From assembly GCF_002386445.1 (NCBI RefSeq), contig NZ_DGIR01000010.1, positions 21,592-85,591 on the forward strand: 64,000 nt of DNA, written 5' to 3'. Positions 8,799-17,740 of the stretch are shown here, in pieces. The position numbers and the translations under genes are program-made. The notes under the pieces are model-generated. The model was given only the letters and a program-made list of their open reading frames with translations, did not search any database and had not been told where the DNA came from. Origin of the DNA: Pseudomonas sp. UBA4617. GTDB taxonomy: Bacteria > Pseudomonadota > Gammaproteobacteria > Pseudomonadales > Pseudomonadaceae. The first letter of the stretch is position 1. Each line of letters opens with the position of its first letter.

Positions 8799-9773
8799 TC
8801 AGCCTTTCCACACCTGCGGGTTCACCAGGTCTCGCGGCCGTTCACCCAGCAGCGCCGCGCGCAGGTTGTCGATTGCCCGGTTGGCCATGGCCTCGCGGGT
8901 TTCGGCAGTGGCCGAACCGATGTGCGGCAAGGTCAGTGCATTGGGCTGCTTGAACAGCGGCGAATCGCTCAGCGGCTCTTTCTCATACACGTCCAGGCCC
9001 GCACCGCGAATCGTGCCGCTCTGCAGCGCCTCGATCAGCGCCGCCTCGTCCACCACCGGCCCGCGGGCGATGTTGATCAGGAACGCGCTGGGCTTCATCA
9101 GTTGCAGCTCGCGGGCACCGATCAGCTTGTGCGTGGCATCGGACAGCGGCACCACGATGCACACGAAGTCTGCTTCGGCCAGCAGTTGCTCCAGGCTGCG
9201 GAACTGTGCGTCCAGCTCTTGTTCCAGCGCGGCCTTGCGGCGGTTGCCGCTGTACAGGATCGGCATGTTGAAACCGAAGTGGCCCCGGCGCGCCACGGCT
9301 GCGCCGATGTTGCCCAGGCCGACGATGCCCAGGGTCTTGCCATGCACGTCGCTGCCGAAGTACGCCGGGCCCACGGTGGCCTGCCAGTTGCCGGCCTTGG
9401 TCCAGGCATCCAGTTCGGCCGTGCGGCGGGCGCAGCCCATGATCAGCGAGAAGCCCAGGTCGGCGGTGCTTTCGGTCAGCACATCCGGGGTGTTGGTCAG
9501 GGCGATGCCGCGTTCGTTGAGGTAGTCCAGGTCATAGTTGTCGTAGCCGACCGAAACGCTGGACACCACTTCCAGCCTGGCCGCGCCTTCAAGCTGTGCC
9601 CGCCCCAGCTTGCGGCCGACACCGATCAGGCCGTGGGCCTCGGGCAGGGCCTCGTTGAACTGGGCGTTGATGTCGCCCAGCTTGGGGTTGGGCAGGATCA
9701 CGTTGAAATCTTGCTGCAGGCGCTCGGCCATGGCCGGGGTAATACGGCTGAAGGCCAGGACGGTCTTTTTCAT
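8799..9773 (-). CDS. D-2-hydroxyacid dehydrogenase (glyoxylate/hydroxypyruvate reductase, GhrB-like)
   Basis: A 324-residue enzyme of the D-isomer-specific 2-hydroxyacid dehydrogenase family. The nucleotide-binding loop is G-I-V-G-L-G-N-I-G-A-A-V-A-R-R; the substrate loop is V-S-V-G-Y-D-N-Y-D; the catalytic region includes N-I-A-R-G-P-V-V-D-E, the acid pair in D-V-Y-E-K-E-P, and the general-base histidine in L-P-H-I-G-S-A-T. It would reduce glyoxylate, hydroxypyruvate or 2-ketogluconate with NAD(P)H in the cytoplasm. The ATG at 9773 is chosen over one 18 bases earlier because family members start M-K-K-T. Exact substrate uncertain. Confidence 0.87.
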   Translation of the reverse strand: MKKTVLAFSRITPAMAERLQQDFNVILPNPKLGDINAQFNEALPEAHGLIGVGRKLGRAQLEGAARLEVVSSVSVGYDNYDLDYLNERGIALTNTPDVLTESTADLGFSLIMGCARRTAELDAWTKAGNWQATVGPAYFGSDVHGKTLGIVGLGNIGAAVARRGHFGFNMPILYSGNRRKAALEQELDAQFRSLEQLLAEADFVCIVVPLSDATHKLIGARELQLMKPSAFLINIARGPVVDEAALIEALQSGTIRGAGLDVYEKEPLSDSPLFKQPNALTLPHIGSATAETREAMANRAIDNLRAALLGERPRDLVNPQVWKG

Positions 9774-9812
9774 CGGGCAACTTCTCTGCAAGGCGGTGGG
9801 GCGGTGGTGGTT

Positions 9813-9896
9813 TCTTCGCGGGTGGACGCTCCCACCAGGTATTGCACAGGCCTGGAAGGCGGTGGTGTACCTGTGGGAGCGGGTTTACCCGCGAAG
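9813..9896. repeat. REP-element pair (inverted)
   Basis: Arms 9813-9846 and 9864-9896 are imperfect inverted copies of the same REP core seen elsewhere in the window. They lie between the dehydrogenase start and the end of the LysR gene. Confidence 0.8.
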
Positions 9897-9951
9897 AGGC
9901 CAGGAATGGTTAGCAACCTACCATTGTCCACCCCTGCAATGCAGCAGCTTT

Positions 9952-10899
9952 TTAATTGGCGATCAGCACCTGATGCGTTTTCAGGTCGGCCTCGTGCGCC
10001 GCGAGGATTTCTGGCAGCGAATTGCGCAGGTACTCGACCCAGGTCTTGATCTTGGCGTCCAGGTACTGCCGTGACGGGTAGATCGCGTACAGGTTCAGCT
10101 CCTGCAGGCGGTACTCGGGCAGCACCCGTACCAGGCTGCCATCACGCAGGCCCTCGATGGCCGAATAGATCGGCAGTACGCCCACACCCATGCCGCTGCG
10201 AATCGCGGTTTTCATGGCATCGGCGGTATTGACCATGAACGGCGAGCTGGTGATGTTGACCATCTCTTGGCCTTCCGGGCCGTCGAACAGCCACTTTTCC
10301 AGCGGGATCACCGGGCTGACCATGCGCAGGCAGGCATGCTTGAGCAGGTCGGCGGGCTTGTGCGGTATGCCGTGGCGGGCAATGTAGGTGGGCGAGGCGC
10401 AGACGATGCTGTAGGTGATGCCCAGGCGCTGCGACACGAACCCTGAGTCGGGCAGTTCGGTGGCCAGCACGATGGACACGTCATAGCCCTCGTCGAGCAG
10501 GTCGGGCACGCGGTTGGCCATGGTCAGGTCGAAGGTCACGTCCGGATGCGATTCGCGGTAGCGGGCGATGGCATCGACCACGAAGTGCTGGCCGACCCCG
10601 GTCATCGAGTGCACCTTCAGTTGCCCGGCGGGGCGCGCATGAGCGTCACTGGCCTCGGCCTCGGCTTCTTCCACGTAGGTAAGAATCTGTTCGCAACGCA
10701 TCAGGTAGCGCTTGCCGGCTTCGGTCAGCGCAATGCGACGGGTCGTACGGTTTAGCAGCCTGGTTTGCAGATGGGCTTCCAGGTTGGAAACCGCCCGCGA
10801 CACGTTCGCGGTGGTCGTATCCAGCTGCCCGGCGGCAGCGGTAAAGCTGCCCAGTTGGGCGACGCAACTGAAAGCACGCATGTTTTGCAGGGTGTCCAT
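9952..10899 (-). CDS. LysR-family transcriptional regulator (AaeR-like position)
   Basis: A 315-residue LysR regulator: N-terminal helix-turn-helix (M-R-A-F-S-C-V-A-Q-L-G-S-F-T-A-A-A-G-Q-L-D-T-T-T-type recognition region, residues ~8-35) and a C-terminal LysR substrate-binding domain. It is divergent from, and 191 bp away from, a NodT-FusC-DUF1656-HlyD efflux operon. That arrangement mirrors aaeR-aaeXAB of enterobacteria, so control of the efflux operon is the natural inference. The inducer is not known; aromatic carboxylic acids are a guess from the family. Confidence 0.88.
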   Translation of the reverse strand: MDTLQNMRAFSCVAQLGSFTAAAGQLDTTTANVSRAVSNLEAHLQTRLLNRTTRRIALTEAGKRYLMRCEQILTYVEEAEAEASDAHARPAGQLKVHSMTGVGQHFVVDAIARYRESHPDVTFDLTMANRVPDLLDEGYDVSIVLATELPDSGFVSQRLGITYSIVCASPTYIARHGIPHKPADLLKHACLRMVSPVIPLEKWLFDGPEGQEMVNITSSPFMVNTADAMKTAIRSGMGVGVLPIYSAIEGLRDGSLVRVLPEYRLQELNLYAIYPSRQYLDAKIKTWVEYLRNSLPEILAAHEADLKTHQVLIAN

Positions 10900-11090
10900 G
10901 GGTCACTCTCGATGTAGAGGACAAAATTGTGTCACGAAGTAACGAAAAAAAGATGAAAAGTTGCCTTCGACCAAAGGCGGATTATCGCTGTTTCGGTAAC
11001 AAAGATTCGCAGGAATCCACGCTTATCGCCAGTGCTGCCGCCCCCTAGAATTGCCCGGCCCTATCACCTCTTCCTCGGGAATTCGCAGCT

Positions 11091-12620
11091 GTGCCGCGTC
11101 GCATCATCAGAACGCTCAGTGCGTTCAGTGCCTGTGCCCTTGCCCTCACCTTGAGCGGCTGTATCGGAACCTGGGGCATAGCCCCGCAAAGCAAGACGCT
11201 GCAAGCCAATACCCTGACCACCGACGCGGCCATACGCGAAGCCGCGAGCGACGCCCACTGGCCCGACCAGCAATGGTGGCAGGCCTATGGCGACCCTCAA
11301 TTGGACCGCTGGATTGACTTGGCCGTGGCCGGCAGCCCGAGCCTGGCCATGGCGGCGGCGCGGGTGCGGGAAGCCAAGGCCATGGCCGGCGTGGTCGAGT
11401 CGGCCGAGAAGCTCCAGGCCAATGGCCAGGCCACGCTCAAGCGCCACAACTGGCCTGAGGACCAGTTCTATGGCCCTGGCGCGCTGTCCGGCGCCAACAC
11501 CTGGGACAACAACGCTGCCATTGGCTTCAGCTACGCCCTCGACCTATGGGGCCGCGAACGCAATGCCAGCGAGCAGGCCGTGGACCAGGCGCACGTGAGC
11601 GTGGCCGAAGCCCGCCAGGCGCAGCTGGAGTTGCAGAGCAACGTGGTACGCGCCTATATCCAGCTGAGCCTGCACTTCGCCGAGCGCGATATCGTCAAGG
11701 CCGAACTGCAACAGCAGGAGCAGATTCTGGCCCTGGCCAAGCGCCGCCTGGATGCTGGCATCGGCACCCATTTCGAAGTCAGCCAGGCCGAAGCGCCACT
11801 GCCGGAAACCCACCGCCAGCTCGACAGCCTCAATGAACAGATTGCCCTGACCCGTAACCAGCTGGCCGCCCTGGCCGGCAAGGGCCCGGGGGAGGGTGCG
11901 CAATTGCAGCGCCCGACCCTGGCCTTGGCGGCGCCGCTGAAACTGCCGTCGAACCTGCCGGCCGAGCTGGTCGGCCAGCGTCCCGATGTGGTCGCCAGCC
12001 GCTGGCAGGTGGCCGCCCAGGCGCGTGGCATCGATGTCGCCCACGCCGGCTTCTTCCCCAACGTCGATCTGGTCGGCAGCCTGGGCTTCATGGCCACAGG
12101 CGGTGGTCCGCTGGAGTTCCTCACCGGGCGCAAATTCAACTACAACGTCGGCCCGGCCATCAGCCTGCCGATCTTCGACGGTGGCCGCCTGCGCTCGCAG
12201 CTGGGTGTGGCCTCGGCAGGCTACGACGTGGCTGTGGCGCGCTATAACCAGACCGTGGTCGGTGCGCTGAAAGACATCTCCGACCAGCTGATCCGCCGCG
12301 AGTCGATGCAGCAGCAGTCGCACTTTGCCGCCGAGTCGGTCGCGGCTGCGCAAAAGACCTACGACATTGCCATGGTCGCCTTCCAGCGCGGGCTCACCGA
12401 CTACCTCAACGTGCTCAACGCGCAAACCTTGCTGTTCCGCCAGCAGCAGGTGCAGCAGCAGGTGCAGGCCGCGCGCCTGATTGCCCATGCCGGGCTGGTC
12501 ACCGCCCTGGGTGGTGGCTTGCAGGCTGGCCATGACGTGCCCCCGGAGCAGCGCCAGGCGGCACCGAAAACCCCGGCCAGCCTGGCCATTTTCGACAAGC
12601 AGCCGGACAGCGCCGAATGA
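11091..12620 (+). CDS. NodT-family outer-membrane efflux lipoprotein
   Basis: A 509-residue TolC-like outer-membrane factor of the NodT family. A lipobox (L-S-G-C, lipidated Cys ~24) follows a hydrophobic leader, and two OEP repeats are visible: W-W-Q-A-Y-G-D-P-Q-L-D near residue 63, and F-F-P-N-V-D-L-V-G-S near 322. The start is a GTG at 11091; no strong ribosome-binding site is obvious, so the exact start is less certain. It overlaps the FusC gene by 4 bp and provides the outer-membrane channel for the inner-membrane exporter encoded next. Confidence 0.88.
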   Translation: MPRRIIRTLSAFSACALALTLSGCIGTWGIAPQSKTLQANTLTTDAAIREAASDAHWPDQQWWQAYGDPQLDRWIDLAVAGSPSLAMAAARVREAKAMAGVVESAEKLQANGQATLKRHNWPEDQFYGPGALSGANTWDNNAAIGFSYALDLWGRERNASEQAVDQAHVSVAEARQAQLELQSNVVRAYIQLSLHFAERDIVKAELQQQEQILALAKRRLDAGIGTHFEVSQAEAPLPETHRQLDSLNEQIALTRNQLAALAGKGPGEGAQLQRPTLALAAPLKLPSNLPAELVGQRPDVVASRWQVAAQARGIDVAHAGFFPNVDLVGSLGFMATGGGPLEFLTGRKFNYNVGPAISLPIFDGGRLRSQLGVASAGYDVAVARYNQTVVGALKDISDQLIRRESMQQQSHFAAESVAAAQKTYDIAMVAFQRGLTDYLNVLNAQTLLFRQQQVQQQVQAARLIAHAGLVTALGGGLQAGHDVPPEQRQAAPKTPASLAIFDKQPDSAE

Positions 12621-14794
12621 GCACCTTCAGTTTGCCCATGCGCTGGCTGCAGAGCCTGGAATGGCGCCGGGGCTTCTTTGCCTGGGCGCGCACCGACGGT
12701 GTGACCTGGGTGTACATCTTCAAGGTGCTGACCGCTGCGTTCATCACCCTGTGGCTGGCCATGCGTCTGGAACTGCCACAACCGCGCACGGCGATGATCA
12801 CCGTGTTCATCGTGATGCAGCCGCAAAGCGGGCATGTGTTCGCCAAGAGCTTCTACCGGGTACTGGGCACCTTGGCCGGCTCGGCGATGATGGTGGCGCT
12901 GATCGCCATCTTTCCGCAGAACACCGAGCTGTTCCTGCCCAGCCTGGCCGTGTGGGTAGGCCTGTGCTCGGCCGGTGCCATGCGCTACCGCACCTTCCGC
13001 GCCTATGGCTTCGTGCTGGCCGGCTACACCGCAGCGATGATCGGCCTGCCGGTGCTGCAACACCCTGACCAGGCATTCATGGCAGCAGTGTGGCGGGTGT
13101 TGGAAATCGCCCTGGGCATCCTGGTGTCGACTTTCGTCAGCGCGGCGATCCTGCCGCAGTCCGCCAGTGCCGCCATGCGCAACGCCCTGTACCAGCGTTT
13201 TGGCGTATTCGCCGGGGTAGTGGTCGAGGCCTTGCGCGGCGACAGCCAGCGCGACCGCTTCGAGAGCAGCAACGTGCGTTTCGTAGCCGAGGCAGTGGGC
13301 CTTGAGAGCCTGCGCAACGTCACTGCGTTCGAAGACCCGCACATGCGCCGACGTTCTGGCCGGCTGGTGCGCATGAACAGCGAGTTCATGGCCATCACCA
13401 CCCGCTTCAATGCCCTGCACCGGTTGCTGGAGCGCCTGCGTGCGCGGGGTCCACAGCAGATCGTCAGCGCCATCGAGCCGGGCCTGAACACCCTGGTGGA
13501 GTTGCTGCAACCCTATGTCGGCCGGGCGCTGACCGATGCCGACGCGTTGCGCCTGACGCTGGAACTGGCGGCCTACAAGGAAGGCCTGCAGGCGCAGGTG
13601 CGCAGCTTGCGCGCCGACTACCTGGCGACCGAGCCGAGCGAGGCCGACCTGCTCGATTTCCACACGGCCTTCGAGCTGCTCTACCGCTTCGTCGACGAGA
13701 TGTACAGCTACGCCGAGACGCACGCCTCGCTGGCTGCGCACCAGCACGAACGTGAACAGTGGGACGAGCCCTATGTGGCGCAGACCAGCTGGCTGGTATC
13801 GCTGGCCGCCGGCCTGCGTGCCTCGGCGGTGCTATTGCTGCTGGGCAGTTACTGGCTGCTCAGCGACTGGCCCAGCGGCGCCATGATGACCCTGATCGCC
13901 ACGGTTACCGTCGGCCTGTCGGCGGCTTCGCCCAACCCCAAGCGCATGTCGTTCCAGATGGCCTGCGGTACGGCGATTGGCGCCTTCGTCGGCTTCTTCG
14001 AAACCTTCTTCGTGTTCCCCTGGATCGACGGTTTCCCGCTGTTGTGCATGGTGCTGGCGCCGGTATTGGTGCTGGGCGCCTTCCTTTCGTCACGCCCGGC
14101 CTATGCCGGCTATGGCATCGGCCTGCTGGTGTTCTTCGCCATCGGCTCGGTGCCGAACAACCTGACCGTGTATGACCCGTACAGCTTCATCAACGACTAC
14201 ATCGGCATGGTCATCGGCATGTTCGTCTGTGCTGCGGCCGGGGCAATCATCCTGCCGCCCAACAGCCGCTGGCTGTGGAGCCGCCTGGAGCAGGAATTGC
14301 GCGAGCAGGTGCTGTTCGCCATCAGCGGTCGCCTGCGCGGCCTGGGCTCGGCCTTCGAAAGCCGCACCCGCGACCTGCTGCACCAGGCTTATGGCCTGGC
14401 TGCTGGCAAGCCGCAGGTACAGAGCCAACTGATGGGCTGGATGTTCACGGTGCTGGAGATCGGCCACGCAGTCATCGAGCTGCGCAAGGAGCAGGCCCGT
14501 GCGCCGGTGCACCCGGCCTACGCCGAGTCGCAGCCCTGGCGCCAGGCCATCCGCGTCATGGGCCGCGCCCTGGCTCGGCTGTTCCTGCAGCCCAGCGCCA
14601 GCAACCACGAACGCGCCCTGGTAGCGGTGGACCACGCCATTGCCCGCGTACAGGCCACCGACGAGCCGTTCGCCCGGCACTTCGACACCTCGGTACTGCG
14701 CCGCGCGCAAAGCTACCTGCACTTCATCCGTTCATCCCTGCTCGACCCACAGTCGCCATTGGCACCGGCGAAAGGACTGCACCGTGCTCCGTGA
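12617..14794 (+). CDS. FusC/AaeB-family inner-membrane exporter
   Basis: A 725-residue protein with two blocks of membrane helices (about 35-175 and 395-545) separated by a ~200-residue soluble region, the layout of the aromatic-acid exporter family FusC/YccS/AaeB. The motif A-M-I-T-V-F-I-V-M-Q-P-Q-S-G near the start of the first block is characteristic. It likely exports hydroxylated aromatic acids or fusaric-acid-like compounds with the adjacent HlyD adaptor and the NodT channel. It overlaps both neighbours, giving a tightly coupled four-gene operon. Substrate inferred from family only. Confidence 0.88.
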   Translation: MSTFSLPMRWLQSLEWRRGFFAWARTDGVTWVYIFKVLTAAFITLWLAMRLELPQPRTAMITVFIVMQPQSGHVFAKSFYRVLGTLAGSAMMVALIAIFPQNTELFLPSLAVWVGLCSAGAMRYRTFRAYGFVLAGYTAAMIGLPVLQHPDQAFMAAVWRVLEIALGILVSTFVSAAILPQSASAAMRNALYQRFGVFAGVVVEALRGDSQRDRFESSNVRFVAEAVGLESLRNVTAFEDPHMRRRSGRLVRMNSEFMAITTRFNALHRLLERLRARGPQQIVSAIEPGLNTLVELLQPYVGRALTDADALRLTLELAAYKEGLQAQVRSLRADYLATEPSEADLLDFHTAFELLYRFVDEMYSYAETHASLAAHQHEREQWDEPYVAQTSWLVSLAAGLRASAVLLLLGSYWLLSDWPSGAMMTLIATVTVGLSAASPNPKRMSFQMACGTAIGAFVGFFETFFVFPWIDGFPLLCMVLAPVLVLGAFLSSRPAYAGYGIGLLVFFAIGSVPNNLTVYDPYSFINDYIGMVIGMFVCAAAGAIILPPNSRWLWSRLEQELREQVLFAISGRLRGLGSAFESRTRDLLHQAYGLAAGKPQVQSQLMGWMFTVLEIGHAVIELRKEQARAPVHPAYAESQPWRQAIRVMGRALARLFLQPSASNHERALVAVDHAIARVQATDEPFARHFDTSVLRRAQSYLHFIRSSLLDPQSPLAPAKGLHRAP

Positions 14795-14999
14795 AATCAT
14801 GCCCCGCGAAATCGCCTTCCATGGCGTGTACATGCCGACCATGACCTTGATGTTCCTGTTCGCCCTGGGCCTGGCCTGGGGCCTGGACCGGTTCATCGCC
14901 AGCCATGATGGCTACCGCTTCTTCTGGCACCCGGCGCTGCTGCGCCTGAGCCTGTTCGTCTGCCTGTTCGGCGCCTTGGCGCTGTCGCTCTACTGGTGA
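14784..14999 (+). CDS. DUF1656 small membrane protein (AaeX-like)
   Basis: A 71-residue protein with two membrane helices (about residues 15-37 and 48-68) and the typical core P-R-E-I-A-F-H-G-V-Y-M-P-T. The GTG at 14784 has AAAGGA 8-12 bases upstream and overlaps the FusC stop by 11 bases; the internal ATG at 14799 lacks a ribosome-binding site, so GTG is preferred. DUF1656/AaeX proteins accompany FusC and HlyD partners; their role is unknown. Confidence 0.85.
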   Translation: MLREIMPREIAFHGVYMPTMTLMFLFALGLAWGLDRFIASHDGYRFFWHPALLRLSLFVCLFGALALSLYW

Positions 15000-15009
15000 G
15001 AATCCTTCG

Positions 15010-15870
15010 ATGAAAAAGTTCTTCAGCCTGATCGCCACCCTGCTGGTGCTGACCGCTGCCGTGGTGATCGGTCGCCAGTTGTGGCTGCACTACATGACCA
15101 CGCCATGGACCCGTGACGGCCGCGTGCGCGCCGATATCATCAATGTCGCCGCCGACGTGCCCGGCTATGTGGTGAACGTGCCGGTCAAGGACAACCAGCG
15201 GGTGAGGAAGGGCGACCTGCTGATCCAGATCGACCCTGAGCACTACCAGCTCGCGGTCGACCAGGCCAAGGCCCTGGTCGCTTCGCGCAAGGCCACCTGG
15301 GAAATGCGCAAGGTCAACGCCAAGCGCCGTGCCGACATGGACAACCTGGTAATTTCCAAAGAGAACCGCGACGACGCCAGCAATATCGCCAATGCGGCCC
15401 AGGCCGATTACCAGCAAGCCCTTGCCGAGCTGGCGGCGGCCGAGCTGAACCTGAAGCGCACGCAGATCGTGGCCACGGTTGACGGCTACGTGACCAACCT
15501 GAATATCCACAAAGGTGACTACGCGCGCACCGGTGAAGCGGTGATGGCGGTGGTCGACGAGCACTCGTTCTGGGTATACGGGTTCTTCGAAGAGACCAAG
15601 CTGCCGCATGTGAAGGTGGGTGACCAGGCCGAACTGCAGATGATGAGCGGCGAACGTATCAAGGGCCATGTGGAGAGCATCGCCCGTGGCATCTACGACC
15701 GCGACAACCCGCAAAGCCGCGAACTGATCGCCGATGTGAACCCGACTTTCAACTGGGTGCGCCTGGCGCAACGGGTGCCGGTGCGTATTCACATCGATGA
15801 AGTGCCGGACGGTTTTCTGCTGGCGGCGGGGACGACCTGTACGGTGGTGGTGAAGCCGGGGTCGCCTTGA
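15010..15870 (+). CDS. HlyD/AaeA-type periplasmic adaptor protein
   Basis: A 286-residue membrane-fusion protein: an N-terminal signal anchor (residues ~5-24), the first lipoyl half with A-A-D-V-P-G-Y-V-V-N-V-P-V-K-D-N-Q-R-V near 45-65, a short coiled-coil hairpin (~85-145), the second lipoyl half (K-R-T-Q-I-V-A-T-V-D-G-Y-V) and a beta-barrel domain. It bridges the FusC exporter and the NodT channel of the same operon. Length and domain order fit AaeA. Confidence 0.9.
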   Translation: MKKFFSLIATLLVLTAAVVIGRQLWLHYMTTPWTRDGRVRADIINVAADVPGYVVNVPVKDNQRVRKGDLLIQIDPEHYQLAVDQAKALVASRKATWEMRKVNAKRRADMDNLVISKENRDDASNIANAAQADYQQALAELAAAELNLKRTQIVATVDGYVTNLNIHKGDYARTGEAVMAVVDEHSFWVYGFFEETKLPHVKVGDQAELQMMSGERIKGHVESIARGIYDRDNPQSRELIADVNPTFNWVRLAQRVPVRIHIDEVPDGFLLAAGTTCTVVVKPGSP

Positions 15871-15883
15871 GTGGTGTGGCGCC

Positions 15884-15923
15884 TGTGGGATCGATCAGCG
15901 CCCGCGCGGCGCTCGATCCCACA
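15884..15923. terminator. Palindromic hairpin between convergent genes
   Basis: TGTGGGATCGA (15884-15894) pairs perfectly with TCGATCCCACA (15913-15923), with an inner AGCGC/GCGCT stem. It lies between the HlyD adaptor and the convergent universal-stress gene. There is no U-tract, so it is either a REP-related element or a shared transcription-end hairpin. Confidence 0.55.
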
Positions 15924-15941
15924 AGCGATGAACCTCTCAAG

Positions 15942-16394
15942 TCATCCACCCGCAGCCCCGACCAATACCGGTACCTCAACCCGGTCAATCACCTTCGCGC
16001 TGACCGACGGATCCAGCAGCCGCCCCAGCCGCGACAGGTGGCGGTGGCCCATGATGATCAGCTCGCAGTTCAGTTCCTGTGCCTTGCTGACAATTGCCTC
16101 GGCCGGCTGACCGGCAACCATGCAGCCCTGGCTGTCGAAACCGGCCTGCTGCAATAGCTCCACCGCTTCGGCCACGGCGCGGTCACCCAGGCGTTGTTCC
16201 TCGCAGGCGGCGGGGTATTCCTCCAGCTCCTCGGTGGTGTAAGGCGCGGGTTTGTCGTGCACGGCGAAGGTCGAGTCGATGGCCAGCAGCACGTGCAATT
16301 CATGATCGCCGGGGTGGCAATAGCGACGGGCAAGGGTGAGCAGGGCGGCGGAAGCGGGGGAGGCATCGATGGCGATCAGGACGGGGCTGGGCAT
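15942..16394 (-). CDS. Universal stress protein (UspA family)
   Basis: A 150-residue single-domain Usp. The N-terminus P-V-L-I-A-I-D-A-S-P-A-S and the C-terminal I-I-M-G-H-R-H-L-S-R-L-G-R-L-L-D-P-S-V-S followed by V-P-V-L-V are typical. The usual G-x2-G-x9-G-S/T nucleotide loop is degenerate (G-H-R-H instead of G-S-R-G), so ATP binding may be altered. The start at 16394 gives the standard family N-terminus; a longer frame to 16466 runs into a REP element. It sits between the two efflux operons and faces the first. Confidence 0.88.
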   Translation of the reverse strand: MPSPVLIAIDASPASAALLTLARRYCHPGDHELHVLLAIDSTFAVHDKPAPYTTEELEEYPAACEEQRLGDRAVAEAVELLQQAGFDSQGCMVAGQPAEAIVSKAQELNCELIIMGHRHLSRLGRLLDPSVSAKVIDRVEVPVLVGAAGG

Positions 16395-16428
16395 GCGGAA
16401 TCCTAAGTTGAGGCTGGCTGATGTGCTT

Positions 16429-16540
16429 GCAGGCTCGGCCCTTTCGCGGGGCCTGCCCGCTCCCACAGGAATCCCACAATACTCGAGTAATGTGCAGTAC
16501 CTGTGGGAGCGGGCTTGCCCCGCGAAAGGGCCGGGCCTGC
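16429..16540. repeat. Long REP inverted pair with 41-base arms
   Basis: Arms 16429-16469 and 16500-16540 are inverted copies differing at only about three positions, separated by 30 bases. The core is again GCCCGCTCCCACAGG. This is the longest and cleanest REP pair in the window. It lies between the divergent Usp and LysR genes. Confidence 0.88.
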
Positions 16541-16668
16541 CAATGCCTCATTTATGGCCGAACACGGCCGGTGGATAAATGCCCCGCCGCGTACGAGCGC
16601 ATTGCGTCTGGTGCAATCCGCCAACCTGCTACCATCGCCAGATTCCACAGTTGTCACGGAAAACGGCC

Positions 16669-17577
16669 ATGCAACTCCCCGACATGAACCTGCTCGTCGC
16701 CCTCGATGTCCTGCTCGACGAAGGCAGTGTGGTTGGCGCAGCACAGCGCATGAACCTGAGCCCGGCGGCGATGAGCCGGACCCTGGGACGGATCCGCGAT
16801 GCCCTGGGCGATCCGATCCTGGTGCGCGCCGGCCGCGGCCTGGTGCCGACGCCACGAGCGTTGGCCCTGCGTGAGCAGGTGGCTGCGCTGGTGGAGCAGG
16901 CCGGTGAGGTGTTCCGCAGTGCCGGTGAGGTCGACCTGCCCAAGCTCGACCGGGCTTTCAACATCCGCACCAACGACCTGTTCATTGCCCTGTACGGCGC
17001 CCAGCTGTTGAGACGCATGCACGTGCAGGCGCCACGCACGGTGCTGCGTTTCGTGCCGGAAAGCCCTGGCGGTGATGATGACAGCGTGCTGCGTGACGGG
17101 CGTACGGACCTGATCATCAGCTCGACCATGGAGCTGGGCCCGGAGATCAAGGTGCAGAGCCTGTTCCAGACTTATTACGTAGGCCTGGCCAGGCGCGACC
17201 ACCCGATCTTCGAACAGCCGATCACGCCTGCCAGTTTCGCCAGTTATCCACAGATCAGCGTGTCACGCCGTGGGCGGGCCAACGGCCCGATCGATGTCGA
17301 GCTGGCCAACTGCAAGGTACAGCGGCGGGTGGCGCTGATTACTCCGAGCTTTCATTCGGCGCTGTTCTCGCTGCCGGATTCCGACCTGATCCTGCCGATG
17401 CCGGCGAATATTCTCAACAGCGTGCACAAGCTAGGGCTGCCGCTGCGCTCGTTCGAAATCCCGGTGCCGCTGGAGCGGGTGACCGTTCTGCAGGCATGGC
17501 ACCCACGCTTGCACAATGATCCGGCGCATCGCTGGTTGCGGCAGATCTTGAAGGCTTGCTGCAGTGTCGACCCTTGA
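16669..17577 (+). CDS. LysR-family transcriptional regulator
   Basis: A 302-residue LysR protein with an N-terminal helix-turn-helix (L-D-E-G-S-V-V-G-A-A-Q-R-M-N-L-S-P-A-A-M-S-R, residues ~17-38) and a substrate-binding domain resembling the PnbR/LeuO-like group (N-I-R-T-N-D-L-F-I near 100). The ATG at 16669 matches the family start; an in-frame upstream start would add 30 residues of no visible similarity. It lies just upstream and in the same direction as the EmrAB-like pump, which it may regulate. The intergenic gap is 163 bp. Confidence 0.87.
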   Translation: MQLPDMNLLVALDVLLDEGSVVGAAQRMNLSPAAMSRTLGRIRDALGDPILVRAGRGLVPTPRALALREQVAALVEQAGEVFRSAGEVDLPKLDRAFNIRTNDLFIALYGAQLLRRMHVQAPRTVLRFVPESPGGDDDSVLRDGRTDLIISSTMELGPEIKVQSLFQTYYVGLARRDHPIFEQPITPASFASYPQISVSRRGRANGPIDVELANCKVQRRVALITPSFHSALFSLPDSDLILPMPANILNSVHKLGLPLRSFEIPVPLERVTVLQAWHPRLHNDPAHRWLRQILKACCSVDP

Positions 17578-17740
17578 TACCAGGTTGGTTACGCCGCTGC
17601 ATGTCCGCGAGCAGGCAGCCCCGGTTTTGACATGGATTGCGTCTGACGCAACATAAACTTACCGATAAGTCAGTTTTCGTCAGTATTCGACCTTCTTAGA
17701 CTTGCTCCGGTCGCAAATTTGTTGCTGGAGATGTCCACCC

